64,000 nt of DNA from Bedellia somnulentella (GCA_963576735.1 OY755178.1:10726001-10790000); one strand, 5' to 3'; positions 10,746 to 24,027 are shown, counted from the stretch's first letter. Notes: generated by a model not told the origin, from the sequence alone. Program-made: numbers and translations.

Positions 10746-11154
10746 CAGTACACAAGTCAAACAAATCCACCACTTTTTTATGTGTTTTAGTGGAGCACTA
10801 ATAGCTGATAATAATTATGAATGTAAATATGTTAAAACTACAAAACAAATTGATAATGGTCTGCCTGAGACCGGACTAGCTTACTGCTAAATTATTTCAG
10901 TACAAGCAGTTTTATTTTTATCGATATATTAATTACTATTTATTAATTATCACATGCACTGTCATAGCTCATTGAGTAAAAGTTTTTTTGTATTTTTGTT
11001 GGAGAAGTAAGGATAATACGGATATCTTTAAGAAGCTTTAGTTTTTTAAGTAAGCTAGGGACATCTCAAGATACTTAATTTCTTAAAAAAATCGTACTAA
11101 AACAATACGTGTATTTAAAGCAAATGCTCGGGGAATCATGGGTGACAATATCAT

Positions 11155-11387
11155 TTACATATATTCAAGGCTATAAATCCCAAGAAGGGATAGCTAGAGC
11201 TGCGGAATAAGAAATTCCTTACCCACTTTTGAAAGTAGATAGGGGACGAGATGATAGAAATAAAGTATCGATGGTGATGGGTCTCCAACCGCATCGCCCA
11301 AAAATCACTTAATAATACCCTTAGTCTCCTCTAAGATCACCCACGGGAAAAAATGGGGTAGTGCTATTCTAAGCCGACACTACACGT
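11155..11387 (-). mobile_element. SINE-like repeat, near complete
   Basis: Minus-strand copy running from ggctataaatcccaagaagg through gtctccaaccgcatcgccca to ctaagccgacactacacg. Confidence 0.85.
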
Positions 11388-11399
11388 AATATAATGTAA

Positions 11400-12450
11400 A
11401 ACTTTATTAATATCAAATTCAACATTAAAGAATATAATAAAAACCATTCATTGCACCGCATAGTTTGGGCCCTACACAGCATAATATCTTTTAATATATG
11501 AATTTGTGTTGGATGCCATCAGACAAATATTTATACGTGTAATATTCCTCAAATTAACCGTATATCTGCAACTGGGCTGGATGTGGCTGCAAGTAAAGTT
11601 TCCGTATAAATCAAGTTCAACTTGTACTATGTAAAGTTTTGTCCCGAAGACAAGAAACATGCGTTGCAAAATAAATGCAATACGTTCTCTCTTTACTTAG
11701 CCTTCCATCTTCCTTAGAATTCAATTACGTAGGCAATCGTTAACCTTAAAGATCTAAACAGGGATTCTGCTAAGTATTTTTCTACGTAACTGATTCAATT
11801 CGTGTCACATTATAAACAACGTATTGATACGAAGGCATCTGTTTTTCCTCAAAGTTTCTGGTTTTTAATTGATAATCGATCTTATTTTAATTTTTGTTTG
11901 TTACAAATTAGGAGGTTATGGTTTATAAACCTATACAAAAGAACATTCGTTTGATTTGTACTTCACTTTCACTATTCATCAAAAGAAAAGACAAAACTGC
12001 AACAGTTCTAATTATCCCTAATCTTCCATTCAGTTTTAGTCCTCAGAAGTCGATCAAAGCGCACTACTGTGTCTATCAACTGTTCGATGCGTATTTGCCG
12101 ACCTATACACTGCTGTAGTATAACAGCACTTTGCAAACTAGACTGAGGCAACATAATTACAATTTCGTGTATCTCAGTGCATGTAAGATTGTGGAATTAC
12201 ATATTCTGTTAGTACTGACACTTGAGTCCTCGTGTCTGTATTTCCAGTTTGATACTATGTTTCTCATACATTTTTAATACGAGAATGTTTTATGGTAATG
12301 TTGCTTTTTTACTTTGTGAATAAATTGACTCTCAAGTTCTGGTTTTAAAAAGCATGTTTTTCGCATAGACTACTCTTCTTACTAAGGACTTGCGTAGGTG
12401 TAAATGCTTTCAAATTATTTTACACAGAAATGTTAAGTAAAGCAATTTAC
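11400..12450. repeat. Unit 0 (tail end) of the complex tandem array
   Basis: 11580-12450 is homologous to 21895-22770 and to 33578-34400. Shared landmarks are tataaatcaagttcaacttg, ggaggttatggtttata, the gaagtcgatcaaagcgcact block and a 3' stretch ending near tcgcatagactac. It lies before unit A in the same orientation and is the right end of an older array unit. No conserved reading frame is kept between the copies, so it is non-coding by this test. Confidence 0.8.
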
Positions 12451-13984
12451 GTTTTAAATAGTCGAAGGGTGTTATTCCCGGGCTAGCCCAAAAACCTAAA
12501 ATAAATCAGTTTAAAATAATTCTATAGCATGATTCGGAGGTTAACTAAACGACGTGTTGCTTAATTTTTTCTAAATTCGCAATTTTTTTTGGATACACAC
12601 CTACTATTTAACTTATCTACTTATGGTCATCCGATGTTCAAACTGAATTTTAGTCTGAGGCGGATTTATCGCTATTTTATTATGACTATCAACTTACTGA
12701 CACTGTCATCTAAATTTTCTCACGATGTTTCACTCACCGTTTTAAATAAAACGCACACATGGCTTTGGAAAAACACATTGATATAGGCGCGACTCAAGAT
12801 TGAACACAAAATAAGCTTGGAAAATCAGTGGAACTAAAGGCCACTTTCCAACTGATCTCCTTATGTTACTCATTATTATAACAAAAGAGAATTTATATTC
12901 TTATCAAAGACTAATAGACCACAAAACCTTATAAAATACCCAACCTAGCGAAAAATTTACATTAGCTAAGCAGGCGGGCGAAAATTCCTCAGCCCATTAG
13001 TCTGTAGTCACAAAAAATCACGCAACGAAGTAAAGAAAATGCTACTTAGCGTAAGTTACGACATGCCGTAGAGATAAGAGTTAAAATGCACGCAACATAA
13101 TGAGGCTGGCATCGCTTAACTGCGACTGACTTGGTATAAATTCTTGGTGTAAACTCAGCAGACCTTGTGCCGTTTTAATTTATTATGTAAAAAGGTCCTG
13201 AATATCTTTTTACTTTCGTGTTTTGCTAATAAGCATTGCCTTTTGGGTTCGTTAATTAACATGGATTATTTTGAAATATTACGTTTGTGTAGTCATGTGG
13301 TAATTAGCCATGTCGTTAATTATCTTATGAGCAGTAAGTAAAAATAGCCAACAAAATTTCTTGCCGCTGGTGTATGAGGTAACAAGAAGATAGAGATATT
13401 TTTGGGGCACAAAATCTATCACCAAAGATTCTTCATTGCAACAGTTTATCACATCCACTTCCAGAATATTTTGTTTCACAGCTAGTGAAACAGTATAGCA
13501 TTACAAGTAAGTAGGTTTTTGTTACCAGCAATATCAAAAATAAAATGATAAAAATCAAAACAATAGTGAAAGATATAATTTCAATTGTAAATCGGCCGTT
13601 CTTTTTGCAAAACTCGAACAATAACAGTCAAATAGCCGATCCTCCTGAAAGAGATAAGTATTCGAACGGGGAATTCAGCAAACTAAAGGAACTACTCGTA
13701 TACTCTTATCGCGGAACAGTATCTTCAAGGTAATATTCATTTCAAGTTCCTGAACAAATGCAAGCGCGGTTAGGAGAACTTTCACAATAATAAGCGGACG
13801 TAAATCTTGCGATATTACTGCGAAATAGTTTTAAATGAAATGAAATATTAGTGGGAACTCGCCGAAACCACTTTTCATGTTTTGCATGAAAAAGTTTATG
13901 CGGAAACATTTAGAAATTTAATAAGCGATAAAATCAGCGACTGCAGTTTTAATAGAATATAATAGAAAACTTATTATTCTATAG
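12451..13984. other. Array spacer without gene
   Basis: Sits between the end of unit 0 and the first landmark of unit A. A weak minus-strand S1 SINE relic is visible at about 12715-12860 (tcacgatgtttcactcaccg). No gene was recognised. Confidence 0.4.
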
Positions 13985-13989
13985 AAAGA

Positions 13990-14110
13990 ATAGAATATAA
14001 AATTACATTGTTGCACATCACAAAATAAGTATTTACAGAATTTCAGTACAAAAGCAAAAGTGCAATTGGCGGTCTTATCACTAAAGGCGATTTCTTCCAG
14101 ACAACCCTTG
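13990..14110 (-). mobile_element. LINE 3' tail fragment (jockey/CR1-like family)
   Basis: On the minus strand it reads from ggttgtctggaagaaatcgc through aagaccgcc to tgtgatgtgcaa. This is the same 3' UTR as the RT-bearing copy at 16085-17241. Other truncated copies lie at 21480-21602, 26425-26505, 39565-39660, 49475-49555 and 51485-51565. Confidence 0.75.
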
Positions 14111-16084
14111 GATGGTAAGATCAATAAAAAATATTCATGTTAGCTACCTAATGTTCAATAAAGTGGAGGAACCAGTTATTTTGCGGTCTTACCACTTAAA
14201 AATATCTTTTCCAGACAACCTTCAAATAAAAATCAGCTATTCTGTTTATGATTTTATCATTATAATAAAAAAACAGTTTCGTCGCAATCCGAAACTATCG
14301 CATTCATTATGTATACTGTAGCTATAAATTGTGATATTAAAAATATTCGGGCAAAAACATTTCACTTAATTTTAGCTTGTTCCCAGGACCGTAAGTAATG
14401 TTTACGAAAATGCGACGAAGTGCGAACCGAAAATATAACAAAAAGCAGAAGGAATTCCTATTATGTGGCATGATTTATGCTAGTTATACCCAGAATAGTG
14501 GAAAAATATATTTGCAAACACAACATGTACCATTTTATCAAATCCTTTTTTCTTTAAATGAGATTTTACTTTAAGGTGTGGTTTTCGGTTGCATGTATTT
14601 TAGACAGAATCAACACATACATATTTAAAGAAAAATATATTGCATCCCACACCACTGAAAATCACAAAATGCCAGCAGATTTCTGCATTCCAATACTATT
14701 TCAAAGAATCATACTTGTCTTAACTTCATAAGTCATACTTCAGTTTGGCCCTACCAATATTCTTAAACAAAATACAAAAATATTAAAATAGTAGTAGCTA
14801 TATTTTCGCGAGGTCAGCAGCAGGTGTAGGTCAGTTGTTACCGCAATACCGAGTGTAGAAACATACATTCATCATTTATTTTGAGCCAACTTCCTGTTTG
14901 CTTCCGAACTAAATGCTGAATCCTTTATGTTGTTTAACAATGTAATTTCTGGGTAAACAGCATTCATAAGAAATGTTTTGTAATGCGTTTTCTATCGTTT
15001 TTGCATTTTCATCTTTTGTGGAAATAGCACTCACTAGTAAATGCTTTGTATCGTTTCAATCCGATTAGTGTAAGAGTAGGCATAGCAAGAAATCTTGATT
15101 TCCTACTTTTTCCTCCCTATCTTTTGTTTGAAACACAGATAATATATTCTACTACTAAACTCTCCACGGGCGAACCGACTCGCACTTCGCCAATTCAATC
15201 TATCTTAGAGTTTGATTTTTATATTCAAATTAAATGGAAACTATTTTAAGGCATACAACTTCTAAAGTCCTTTGTAATCTTTGTTTATTTTTTTATGCTT
15301 ATTATGCAGTCATTATTTTCAACACTAAATGTTTGTTTTCAAAATTTGAAAGGTTGGATTACTTACAAATTTTTATACACAAACACCTGTTTTCAAAATT
15401 TGCTTAGTCAATTATTTGGTGATAATGTTTGGTTGAATCTCTCCAAATTTAGGTATAATATTTTGCTTATAACTTTAAATCATTACCATTTGTTTTTTTA
15501 TATAGAACTCGGTCTTTGTCGAACTGAAATTGTAGAAAAATAGTAATCGGTTTGTTAAATATCATTTTGCTTCGTATACAACGTATAGATATTGATGAAA
15601 TCATTGTTAATTCACAGCAGGCTTTGGATAAAAACTTATAATAAGGACTCCATGAAGTAAATACTTCTTGACAGTTGCTAAAAAGAAAAAGATATTAACA
15701 ATAACCTACATTTATTAAATTGAAATAAGCCTTTTGACATATACCTTAGGGATTTTGTTTTTGTAATTTTGGCAAAAAAAATAAGCAAGAGGAGTTTTTC
15801 AAGATCGACAAAGTTGCGGTAAACTACCGTAATGCGAACTAATGACGTTAAAAGTTTGTGATACAAATATCATAAAGTTTAACCATGCTTGCTTTATTTA
15901 TTGACCCGGAATTAACAATGTAGAAGCAATATAAAATTGATAGCAAATATTTCAATACGTACATAAATATATCCAAAAGCAGTAACAGAAATTGATTCGG
16001 AACCGCGAATAATAGAGTTTAAAATTTATAAAGACGTTGAATTTGAAACGTTTTCGAACAATGTAAGGTTAGTTTTATCAACGA

Positions 16085-17241
16085 CTTTATCAAACACAAA
16101 TTTACAAAAGAAATTATCATACAGTTTACAGTGAGGTACAATCGGCGGTCTTATCGCTAAAAGCGATCTCTTCCAGACAACCTTTGGAAGGTGAGATCGG
16201 TAAACTAGTTATCTGGGTAGAAGCACAAAACAAGCTTACTTTAAAACTAACTTATTTAATTGAAATAATAAATAATAACATAAATATTAATTACACAAAA
16301 TAATATACATATTACACACATATGAACACACGTACATACATAACTACATACTTTTATATATACAAGTAATACAAATACCTAAATAAAATACACAAATACG
16401 TTTTAGAAATATAATTAATACATATAATTTAAAAAGCCACAGTATTACAGCGCTTCAGTGAGATAGTGTTGTTTCACCAGATCCTTGAACACATTAAGTG
16501 ATTTAGCCAATCGCACCTCCACAGGAAGTGCGTTCCACAATTGCACAGCGTGTACAGAAAAAGAGGAGCCATAGAAATTGGTTGAATGAGAGGGAATGGT
16601 TAATTGAAGATTATGATCTGAACGTAAATTAAGGTTATGGGAAGAAGATAGAAATTGAAAACGTTCTTTTAGATAGAAAGGGGTGGCAGGAGGCGAATAG
16701 GAAGCTACTTAAGTTTAGAACGATAAACAGACACGTGATCATACTTACGCAATCCAAAAACAAACCTTATGCATAAGTTTTGGAGACGCTCTAATTTATT
16801 TAGCTGTTCTTCCGTTAAATCAAGATAACAGGTATCAGCGTAATCCAAAATTGGAAGGAGTAGAGATTGAGCTAACGCAGTTTTGGTAGCAGTAAGTAGA
16901 AAATTACGCAGTCTCCTGAGGGAGACCGCTGACGCGAACATCCTTCGGCTTACCGATTCTAATTGGGGTACCCAAGATAAATTGCAATCGATTATAATGC
17001 CTAAGTTCCTTACCACGGGGCTAAAAGGGATTGATTTTCCGTCACATAACACAGGTGGCAGTGATTTGTAATCAATCCTAGAAATCATTCGAGAACTACC
17101 GACTATTATTATTTGTGATTTATTTGGATTGACTGCTAGCCCATATGCCTCACTCCAACGCAAAATGCGCTCCAGATCACCATTAATCAGGCCAATGGAC
17201 ATATTCAATTGATCAAGATTTGCTTGTGTGTAAATAAGCAT
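16085..17241 (-). mobile_element. 5'-truncated jockey/CR1-like LINE
   Basis: A minus-strand insertion that carries the C-terminal RT region and a 3' UTR ending in the ggttgtctggaagagatcgc / aagaccgcc block. Unit B (29725-29868) lacks this LINE at the corresponding place, although it also keeps about 130 bp that A has lost, so the insertion came with a local deletion. Confidence 0.8.
16449..17241 (-). pseudogene. RT C-terminal region of jockey/CR1-like LINE
   Basis: The open frame 17241-16705 (178 codons) encodes the RT thumb and beyond: GLAVNPNKSQIIIVGSS, VVRNLGIIIDCNLSW and RLQNLCIRFVFGLRKYDH, typical of jockey/CR1-type LINEs. After a frame break near 16700 the downstream minus-strand sequence still translates to VQLWNALPVEVR and a SLNVFKDLVKQHYL ending, the common LINE C-terminus, with a stop near 16449. 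The catalytic YADD and everything upstream are missing. Not functional. Confidence 0.85.
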
Positions 17242-17309
17242 GTAATATAAGCAGTAATCGCTTTAAACTGTACACTTATTGAATATATGGCACATTATTT
17301 ACGGCGCGT

Positions 17310-17530
17310 GGATTGGGACACTAAATTCACTCACATCTCTCTTCTTATTTTTGAAACCGAATAATGTCTTGGTTGTTAAAGATGAGGGAAAACAAGTTGT
17401 ACTAACTAAGTCATGTGACAATGTTTCGTACCATAGGCCCTATCACGTGAGTAAAATGAAAAAGCAAAACTTTGGTAATCTAAACAGCAGGTGACATTGT
17501 CACGCGATGTTCAGAAGTATTAGCCAGAAG
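17310..17530 (+). mobile_element. Old tRNA-SINE (family S1), diverged
   Basis: Resembles 56745-57042: gttaaagatgagggaaaaca, aagtcatgtgacaatgt, cctatcacgtgagtaa, gcaggtgacattgtcacg. The head is eroded. It is shared with unit B (29937-30140), so it predates the array duplication. Confidence 0.65.
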
Positions 17531-17540
17531 AAGTGACGAC

Positions 17541-17740
17541 GTCCGTGGCCGAGTGGGTAGGTGACTACCTTCTCGGTCTGGAGGTGGTGGGTTCGATCCT
17601 CGCTGAGAGCAACGATTATGCGATGAGTATAAATGATTGTTTCTTATTCTTGTATGCTACTAAAATGTGTATTATATAGTATTAAATGTATTGTACTTAA
17701 GTATCCCAAAATAGAACATATTTTGGGGGCTAACTTGATC
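17541..17740 (+). mobile_element. tRNA-derived SINE (family S2)
   Basis: The head gtccgtggccgagtgggtag has an A box (tggccgagtgg) and is followed by a B box ggttcgatcct about 40 bp on, like a class II (Leu/Ser-type) tRNA. The body ends in ggctaacttgatctgtgt. The same insertion is in unit B at 30147-30372. A separate copy lies on the minus strand at 57370-57590 and a headless one at 2076-2212. Confidence 0.8.
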
Positions 17741-18879
17741 TGTGTGATATAATAAATATTAGTAGCTTATTTATAAATATTAGTAGGTAGCTTCAAACCC
17801 CTTCAAGGATATACAGCGTGAACGTTTGAGTTTAAGTATAGTTGGGAGCAGTTTATCGCGTTAAGACGGACAAAGAGGCTTAATATGTAATGAAAAAAAA
17901 AATCGGCTACCGTAACCGGAACTAAGAATGTATGCATGGATGTTTTAGCTTATCGAAGACGGAGATCGGAATCAAAGTTTATATTACAATATCTTTATAT
18001 GTTACTAATAAACTTTTATATTATATAGGCTTTGTTGCCTGCAATAAATTATTTTATAATCATAGAATTGCGCTACCTTTCTCATTCAAATCAACTTATA
18101 CTTTAGATTAATCTTAAGCGTTGAAGGAGGTAATAAATAATAAGAAGTTTAAAAAACAGTTTTCATTCCCAAGAGATTTTGTTTAAAGAGCTGTTGAAAT
18201 AAAACTTATTTGTGTACAGAAATTTAAGTTCATTAACTGCAGAGAATGTTTCCATTAAATCCATCTGTATTCATCTTTGACTCAATGTCAGAGATGTAAC
18301 AAATTAAATAAAGAATAAATGCGGCCCTTCCACTCATTCCATTGAATTCTTTCAGGCGCTTAATATCTTTTTATACCTATTACACTAAACTTATAAATGG
18401 AGATTGTATAATGAACGTGCTAGTACTTATATATAACCTTGTTCAAATCTATAGCGATTACTTGCAAAATTATTGTTTTCGGCTCTTTGACACATGTGAT
18501 TGCATGTACAAAATCTCTGTAGCTAGCAAAAAGGATAGATAATAATTTATTTTTTATTACCAAAAATTGTTCATGACATCTAAAGTCGGGAAACAGTAGA
18601 CGAAGAATGGTAATATAAATGAGATAGGTAGTTCAATCCACAAAGACGCGCCCCACTTTATTACGTTCGCATTTTTTATTGTGAATCTCATGCTTTGACA
18701 CGATTGGCCATTTTTTTGTGTGTATATATACATAAAGATAAATAAACTAACCGTGAAAAAAACTTAAGCCTTTTTTCTACACTTAATATAAAAGATTAGA
18801 GGAATGGGTGTGTTGTCACTAATTAAATTATTAGTTAAACTTCAACATAATACATCTATCATACCTACTTAATATTTAT

Positions 18880-19118
18880 AAATCCCAAAAAGGGGTTGGC
18901 CGAGCTAAGCACGAGCACCATAAAACTTCATAAATTTACCAAACTTAGAGGCTGATAGAGGAAGATGGTTAAATATAGAATTGTTGGTGCTAGCTTTCAA
19001 GGAACAGTGCCAAAAGCAATTATAAAAAGCTCAAAGATATGAGTCACCAATGACACCCATAGAAAGACATAGGATAGTGTAATTCTAGACCGATGATTAC
19101 AGCAAATACTATCACTAA
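18880..19118 (-). mobile_element. Diverged relative of the SINE-like family
   Basis: The minus-strand block order is the same as in the main family, but with a different sequence: aaatcccaaaaaggggttgg, ggttaaatatagaattgttg, atgacacccatagaaagaca, attctagaccgatga. Shared with 32518-32745 and, more distantly, with 57600-57770 and 58160-58345, so it is part of the ancestral array unit. Confidence 0.65.
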
Positions 19119-19424
19119 ATGAATTAAAGCGTACCAAAACAGTTTCATAATCAAAGATTTAAACGAATAAAATGATCAAAGTGATGAAGAATATTAAATT
19201 AAAAATTAATGAAAATCGGCGAGCGTATCTATTTTCGAGAATTTGGTTAAAATACGGCAGTGCAGCTTGCATGATCCTGATTTAAATGCAAAGCTTCGGA
19301 ATCGAAAAGCGACGATAAAATTCATTTATTTACGCGGACTCTGTGCGAATGCGCTATGTTACATCTTGAGCCATTTGTATAATATGTTATTCTAAGGTAA
19401 ACCACTAACGCTCACAATCATCTT

Positions 19425-19497
19425 CCTCACGCAACTTCCAAAAGTAGTTCCTTAGCTCTGGCTACCCCTTCTAGGGATTTATAGCCGTGAGTATATA
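19425..19497 (+). mobile_element. SINE-like repeat interrupted by a LINE
   Basis: Only the 3' part is left (cttccaaaagtagttcctta, cccttctagggatttatagc). Its tail resumes at about 20743 (tatgtatgtatgtaatta) after the LINE insertion. Unit B carries the uninterrupted repeat at 33095-33345. Confidence 0.85.
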
Positions 19498-20336
19498 GTC
19501 CTGCTCTACATAAATGACTTACCAGCTGTAACACGCCACAAATGCATTCTATATGCGGACGACACTTCTATTCTTATTGAGTGTACAAATATTAATGCCT
19601 TTGAAACTGAAATAAACGAAACTTTAAAAAGTGTTGTTCAATGGCTTCAAAACCATAACCTAAATATTAATCCAAAGAAAACTGAATATTTACAATTTCG
19701 AACACATTGTAGAGACCCAATAGAGTTAAACATTCAAATCGATGGGGATAAAATCAACGAAGTGCCATACACAACATTTTTAGGATTTACTTTGGACCCT
19801 TTTCTTGACTGGAAAGCACACGTGGAAAAGCTATGCAATAAACTTGACAGATACCTTTACGTCTTATATCGAATTAAGTATGTTGTATCCGACAAAGCAG
19901 CCTTAATATGTTATTACGGGTATGTAGCATCTATTTTACGTTACGGGATAATACTGTGGGGAAATTCTGTAGACAGCGATGGGGCGTTTAAAATTAAAAA
20001 AAAAGTATAAGAATATTGTGTGGCGCTGATTTTTTCGATAGCTGTGTGCCGTTATTCAAAAAGTTAAGAATATTACCACTCCCCTCCCTGTATATATATG
20101 AAATGTTAATATTTGTTCACAAAAATCCGTCCCTTTTTAGACTTAAAACACCAACAAATAGGCCCCAACGTGGACATCATAACTTACAACTAGAGTACCC
20201 GTTTACAAAGGGTTTGGCTATATGTCACCGCAATGCATCTTACATGGCTGTGAAAAAATACAATGTCATTAGCGACAATTTAAAGGATAAGGCATTTAAA
20301 GAATTTAGATTGAAGCTGTTTAATTATTTGATTTAG
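19498..20336 (+). pseudogene. LINE RT fragment
   Basis: The open translation from the truncation point runs VLLYINDLPAV, then CILYADDTSILI (catalytic YADD at about 19550), LNINPKKTEYLQF and YTTFLGFTLDPFLDWKAHV, a jockey/R1-type RT palm and thumb. A frameshift in the A9 run at about 19996-20004 separates this from the C-terminal frame 20016-20336 (LRILPLPSLYIYEML, YNVISDNLKDKAFKEF). 5'-truncated and frameshifted, so inactive. Confidence 0.88.
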
Positions 20337-20742
20337 AAGTGCTATTATTCCATCCAAGATTTTATTGATAACTGTGACATTTAATTGTTTATGATTTTAT
20401 ATTTTGTGACATGTGATTTGATATTTTGTGACATGTGATTTGATTTTATTCTTTCTTTTTGTTTAAATTGTTATTATTATTATCTTTTTAAAAATGAATT
20501 TTTGACATTATTTGTTGTTTGTTTGTTTGTTTGTTTTTATTTTGTAGGCATATACTTGGCATGTGACAATATGTAACATTTTTATTTTTTAATTAGTATT
20601 TTTTGAGTGAAATTTCTAGCCTAATGATTCAAATATTTACACGCCTCATGGCAGAGCAGGCAAAGCACATAATAACTACTTAACATCTTGATAAATACTC
20701 TTGTTCTTGTAAATAAACGATTTTTATTTTATTTATTTATTT
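19498..20742 (+). mobile_element. 5'-truncated LINE inserted in the SINE-like tail
   Basis: A LINE fragment with RT coding sequence, a 3' UTR of about 400 bp and a TTTA-rich 3' end. The junctions agtatata/gtcctgctct and attttat/atgtatgtatg bracket it. The uninterrupted sequence gagtatagtatgtatgtaat at 33322-33341 in unit B is the empty site, which fixes the limits to within a few bases. Confidence 0.88.
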
Positions 20743-21015
20743 TATATGTATGTATGTAATTAATACAAAAAAACTTTTTTTGTTTTTTTACCTTTTTTTT
20801 TAATATATTCCATAGATAAAACAATTGTGCCAGAATCACATAAAAATTACCGATACATTTAAAATAATTGTAATTTTCTTATATTTCACGGGAATCAAAA
20901 TTACTAATCACTTGTCCTTTACATTAAGTGGGACTACTGACTACCATTCATATTTAAAAGACGGTTTATTTGCTCTATATATATATCTACAATCTTTACA
21001 ACTAATCAAGTACAG

Positions 21016-21895
21016 GAGGGCAATTCTCGCAAGTTCGATATCATTACTATCATAGAAATTATATCAAGTGTTCAATGTCGTGTGGAAAATATCACAAAGT
21101 GAAATATATTTCTATTGACAGATTGAAACTGTATTCTCGCACACGGTAGTAATTTTTCCTTAGACATTAAAGAATGAAGACCGAAATCAATGATCCAAGC
21201 GAATGAATTGAATTAAAGGTCAGTTTAACTGTCATCTCAGTTATGAAAAGGTCTTTATATATGTATTTACATATGTTTTGGTTTGTTTAAATTTTACTTT
21301 AAGTGCACTTTGTAGGTAACTAGCAAAGTCTGAATTTAGTTTTGGAAATTTTATAATGGCAAAATAATTATTTTTTTATAATTTAATAATATAATTAACG
21401 TTGATCCAAGTAGACATTATTTACAACTTCTAAGACTATTTGATCTATGATCCATTTAATATATAATAATAATAATAAATAATAAAAACCCTTTATTGCA
21501 CATCACAAAAAAAACAACAATTACAAAAGAAAGATCGGTACAAAAGCCAAAGTACAACTGGCGGTCTTATCACTAAGAGCGATCTCTTCCAGACAACCCA
21601 TATATATTTACCTATTTATACCATGAGATATATTTACCTACATTTTAATTTTCTATCTATATTCAAACAAAATTTTAAAACAAAATGGCTACCATTCGCA
21701 CGACATCTTCAAATATCATCATCGTGACCACTCGATATCATCCTTTGATATATATCATCATATCGACTGGTTTTCAATAGAAAAATATCGATCGGATGAA
21801 GTGAGAATAGCTCAAGTCAAATATCGATCGCAAAATATCACAAAAGTGATAAATATCGAAAGTGATATAATATCTACCGTGTGAGAATTGCCCTC
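21016..21895. mobile_element. MITE with 16-bp terminal inverted repeats, nested LINE tail
   Basis: The ends GAGGGCAATTCTCGCA and its reverse complement (one mismatch) are flanked by CAG at 21013-21015 and 21896-21898, a 3-bp duplication. Unit B reads straight through (aagtacagtttctgtataaa, 33573 onward), the empty site. A LINE 3' tail (21480-21602, minus) sits inside. No transposase ORF; superfamily not assigned. Confidence 0.85.
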
Positions 21896-22860
21896 CAGTT
21901 TCTGTATAAAGCAATTTCAACTTGTACTATTTTTTAAGTTTTATGTCGAGAAATAAGAACGAAACGTTCAAAATAAATGCAATACGTTTTCTCTTTACTT
22001 AGTCTTCAATCTTCCGAAATGCTGGGATTCAATTAAATGCAAATGATAGATGGTAAAGACGCCTAAGCAGTCGGCAATTTTAAAGTTTAAAGATCTAAAA
22101 AGGGATTGTACTAAGTATTTTTCTACATAACTGATTGAATTCGTGTCACATTAAAACCAACGAAGGTATTAGTTTTCGCTCAAATTTTCAGGTTTTTAAG
22201 AGATAATCTTATTTTAAGTTTTGTTTGTTATAAAATAGGAGGTTATGGTTTATAGTCTGTCACAAAAAAATATTCGTTTGCTTTGCTCTTCACAACCACT
22301 GTATATGAACAGGAAACAGAAAGAACAAAACTACAACAGTTTTCAATTATCGCTAATCTTCAATTCAGTTTTAGTCCTGAGAAGTCGATCAGAGCGCACT
22401 TCTGTGGCTATCAACTGTTCGATGTGTATTTGCCGACCTATAGGTACACTGCTATAGTATAACAGCACTTTACAAACTAGACTGAGGCAACATAATTACA
22501 ATTTCGTGTATCTCAGTGCATATAAGATGTGGAATTTCATATTCTGTTAGTACTGACACTTGAGTCCTCGTGTCTGTATTTCCAGTTTGATACTATGTTT
22601 CTCATACATTTTTAATACGAGAATGTTTTATGGTAATGTTACTTTTTTACTTTGTGCATAAATTGAGTCTCAAGTTCTGGTTTCAAAAAGCATGTTTTTT
22701 GCATAGACTACCTCTTCTTAATAAGGACTCGCGTAGGTGTTAATGCTTTCAAACTATTTAACACAGAAATGTAGAGTAAGGGAATTTAAATTTTTAGTAC
22801 TTGTAAGTTCCTATTCCCGGGCTTAACGCAAACACCTAAAATTTAAAACCAACCATTAAC

Positions 22861-23263
22861 CAATTAAAAGCCCTTTTTTTCTACTACAAAATCAGCAAGA
22901 CACAGAGAAGACGAGAAGTCATTTTATTTTATGTATAAAGTCATTTATGGTTATTTCATTTCATAATAAGCTTACTGTAACCGTTATACAGATGTAAATT
23001 GCATTAGAAGTAATAAACCCAAGTCGAAACAGATCTTTGTTATTTCTACAACCACTCCATCACCACTTCGACTTCAAGACGCCACCACGAGTCTGATCGA
23101 GTCGGTGAACGAGCAGCAGGCGCACAACAGCCTGCTATCGTTCAATGTTATTTTCATCCACCCTCAGTAAAATAATTACGCTTATTAGAAAATCACCCAG
23201 CAACCTACCTGAACTTACCTATAAAATCCGAAAAAAGTAGCCAGAGCAACAAAATTAGAAATC
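22861..23263. other. Spacer between array units
   Basis: No gene recognised. The 60-bp stretch around 23060-23130 is richer in GC (cgacttcaagacgccaccac), but I see no motif in either strand's translation. Confidence 0.4.
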
Positions 23264-23508
23264 ATACATACATATACTCATACATACATACATATACTCA
23301 CGGCTATAAATCCCTTAACGGGGTAGCCAGAGCTTAGGATGAGAAATTCTTCAGCCACTTTTGGAAGTTGATTGGGGAAAAGATGGTAATAATAAATGTT
23401 TTTGGTGACGGGTCTCCAACCACATAAAAAGCCCCTATACCCTTAGTCGCCTCTTACGATCACCCACGGGTAGAAATGGGGTAGTGTTATTCTAAGCCGA
23501 CACTACAC
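23264..23508 (-). mobile_element. SINE-like repeat, complete
   Basis: Minus-strand copy with a CATA microsatellite tail (23262-23300), a full middle, and the head agccgacactacacggct. A second short tail fragment lies directly after it at 23517-23556. Confidence 0.88.
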
Positions 23509-24027
23509 GGCTAACGGCCTGGCTATAAATCACCAAAATGGGTAGCCAGAGCTGAGTTTGCTTAAAATAAATTTTTGGAGCTAGCTGTCTTTATACAGCA
23601 CGTAGATTTTTTGTTTATACAATTCCAAAATTGAATATTGTTTAAATTTTTGTTAAGTTGCATTATATGCCCGTCGATTACAATGACATCTTGCCCACAA
23701 TTTGTCTTCAATGATCTAAAAAAACTATATTCTGCACTCATTTTGTATTTTTTTGCAAAAAAGGCTACTGCGCTAAGTTATATGCGCCAATATGTTTTGT
23801 TCTACATCATTTTAATGAGGGTGGATGAAAATAATATCAATGATTAAAAAATCAAGGTACCTTCAAAGAAAATATGTTTAATATTAATAAGATTAAGACA
23901 TTAATTATAATCTGCTTTTCAAACTGATAAACCATACAAAAGATTTTCGGTGAAACGTGATCCGCGCCAACGTCTTTTGAGCTGGTGGTTTTCGAATCCA
24001 CGTACTTTCGAGCTGGCGTACCACTCA

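Larger units (their letters stand above)
13985..22860. repeat. Unit A of the complex tandem array
   Basis: Contains, in order, the landmarks also found in unit B: LINE tail 13990, tattcgggcaaaaacatttc 14342, cacaccactgaaaatcac 14648, ggctatattttcgcgaggtc (as agctatatt) 14795, S2 SINE 17541, attaatgaaaatcggcgagc 19207, gtgccagaatcacataaaaa 20827 and the gaagtcgatcagagcgcac block 22380. Compared with unit B it has extra insertions (LINEs at 16085-17241 and 19498-20742, MITE at 21016-21895) and lacks the Helitron present in B. Confidence 0.85.
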
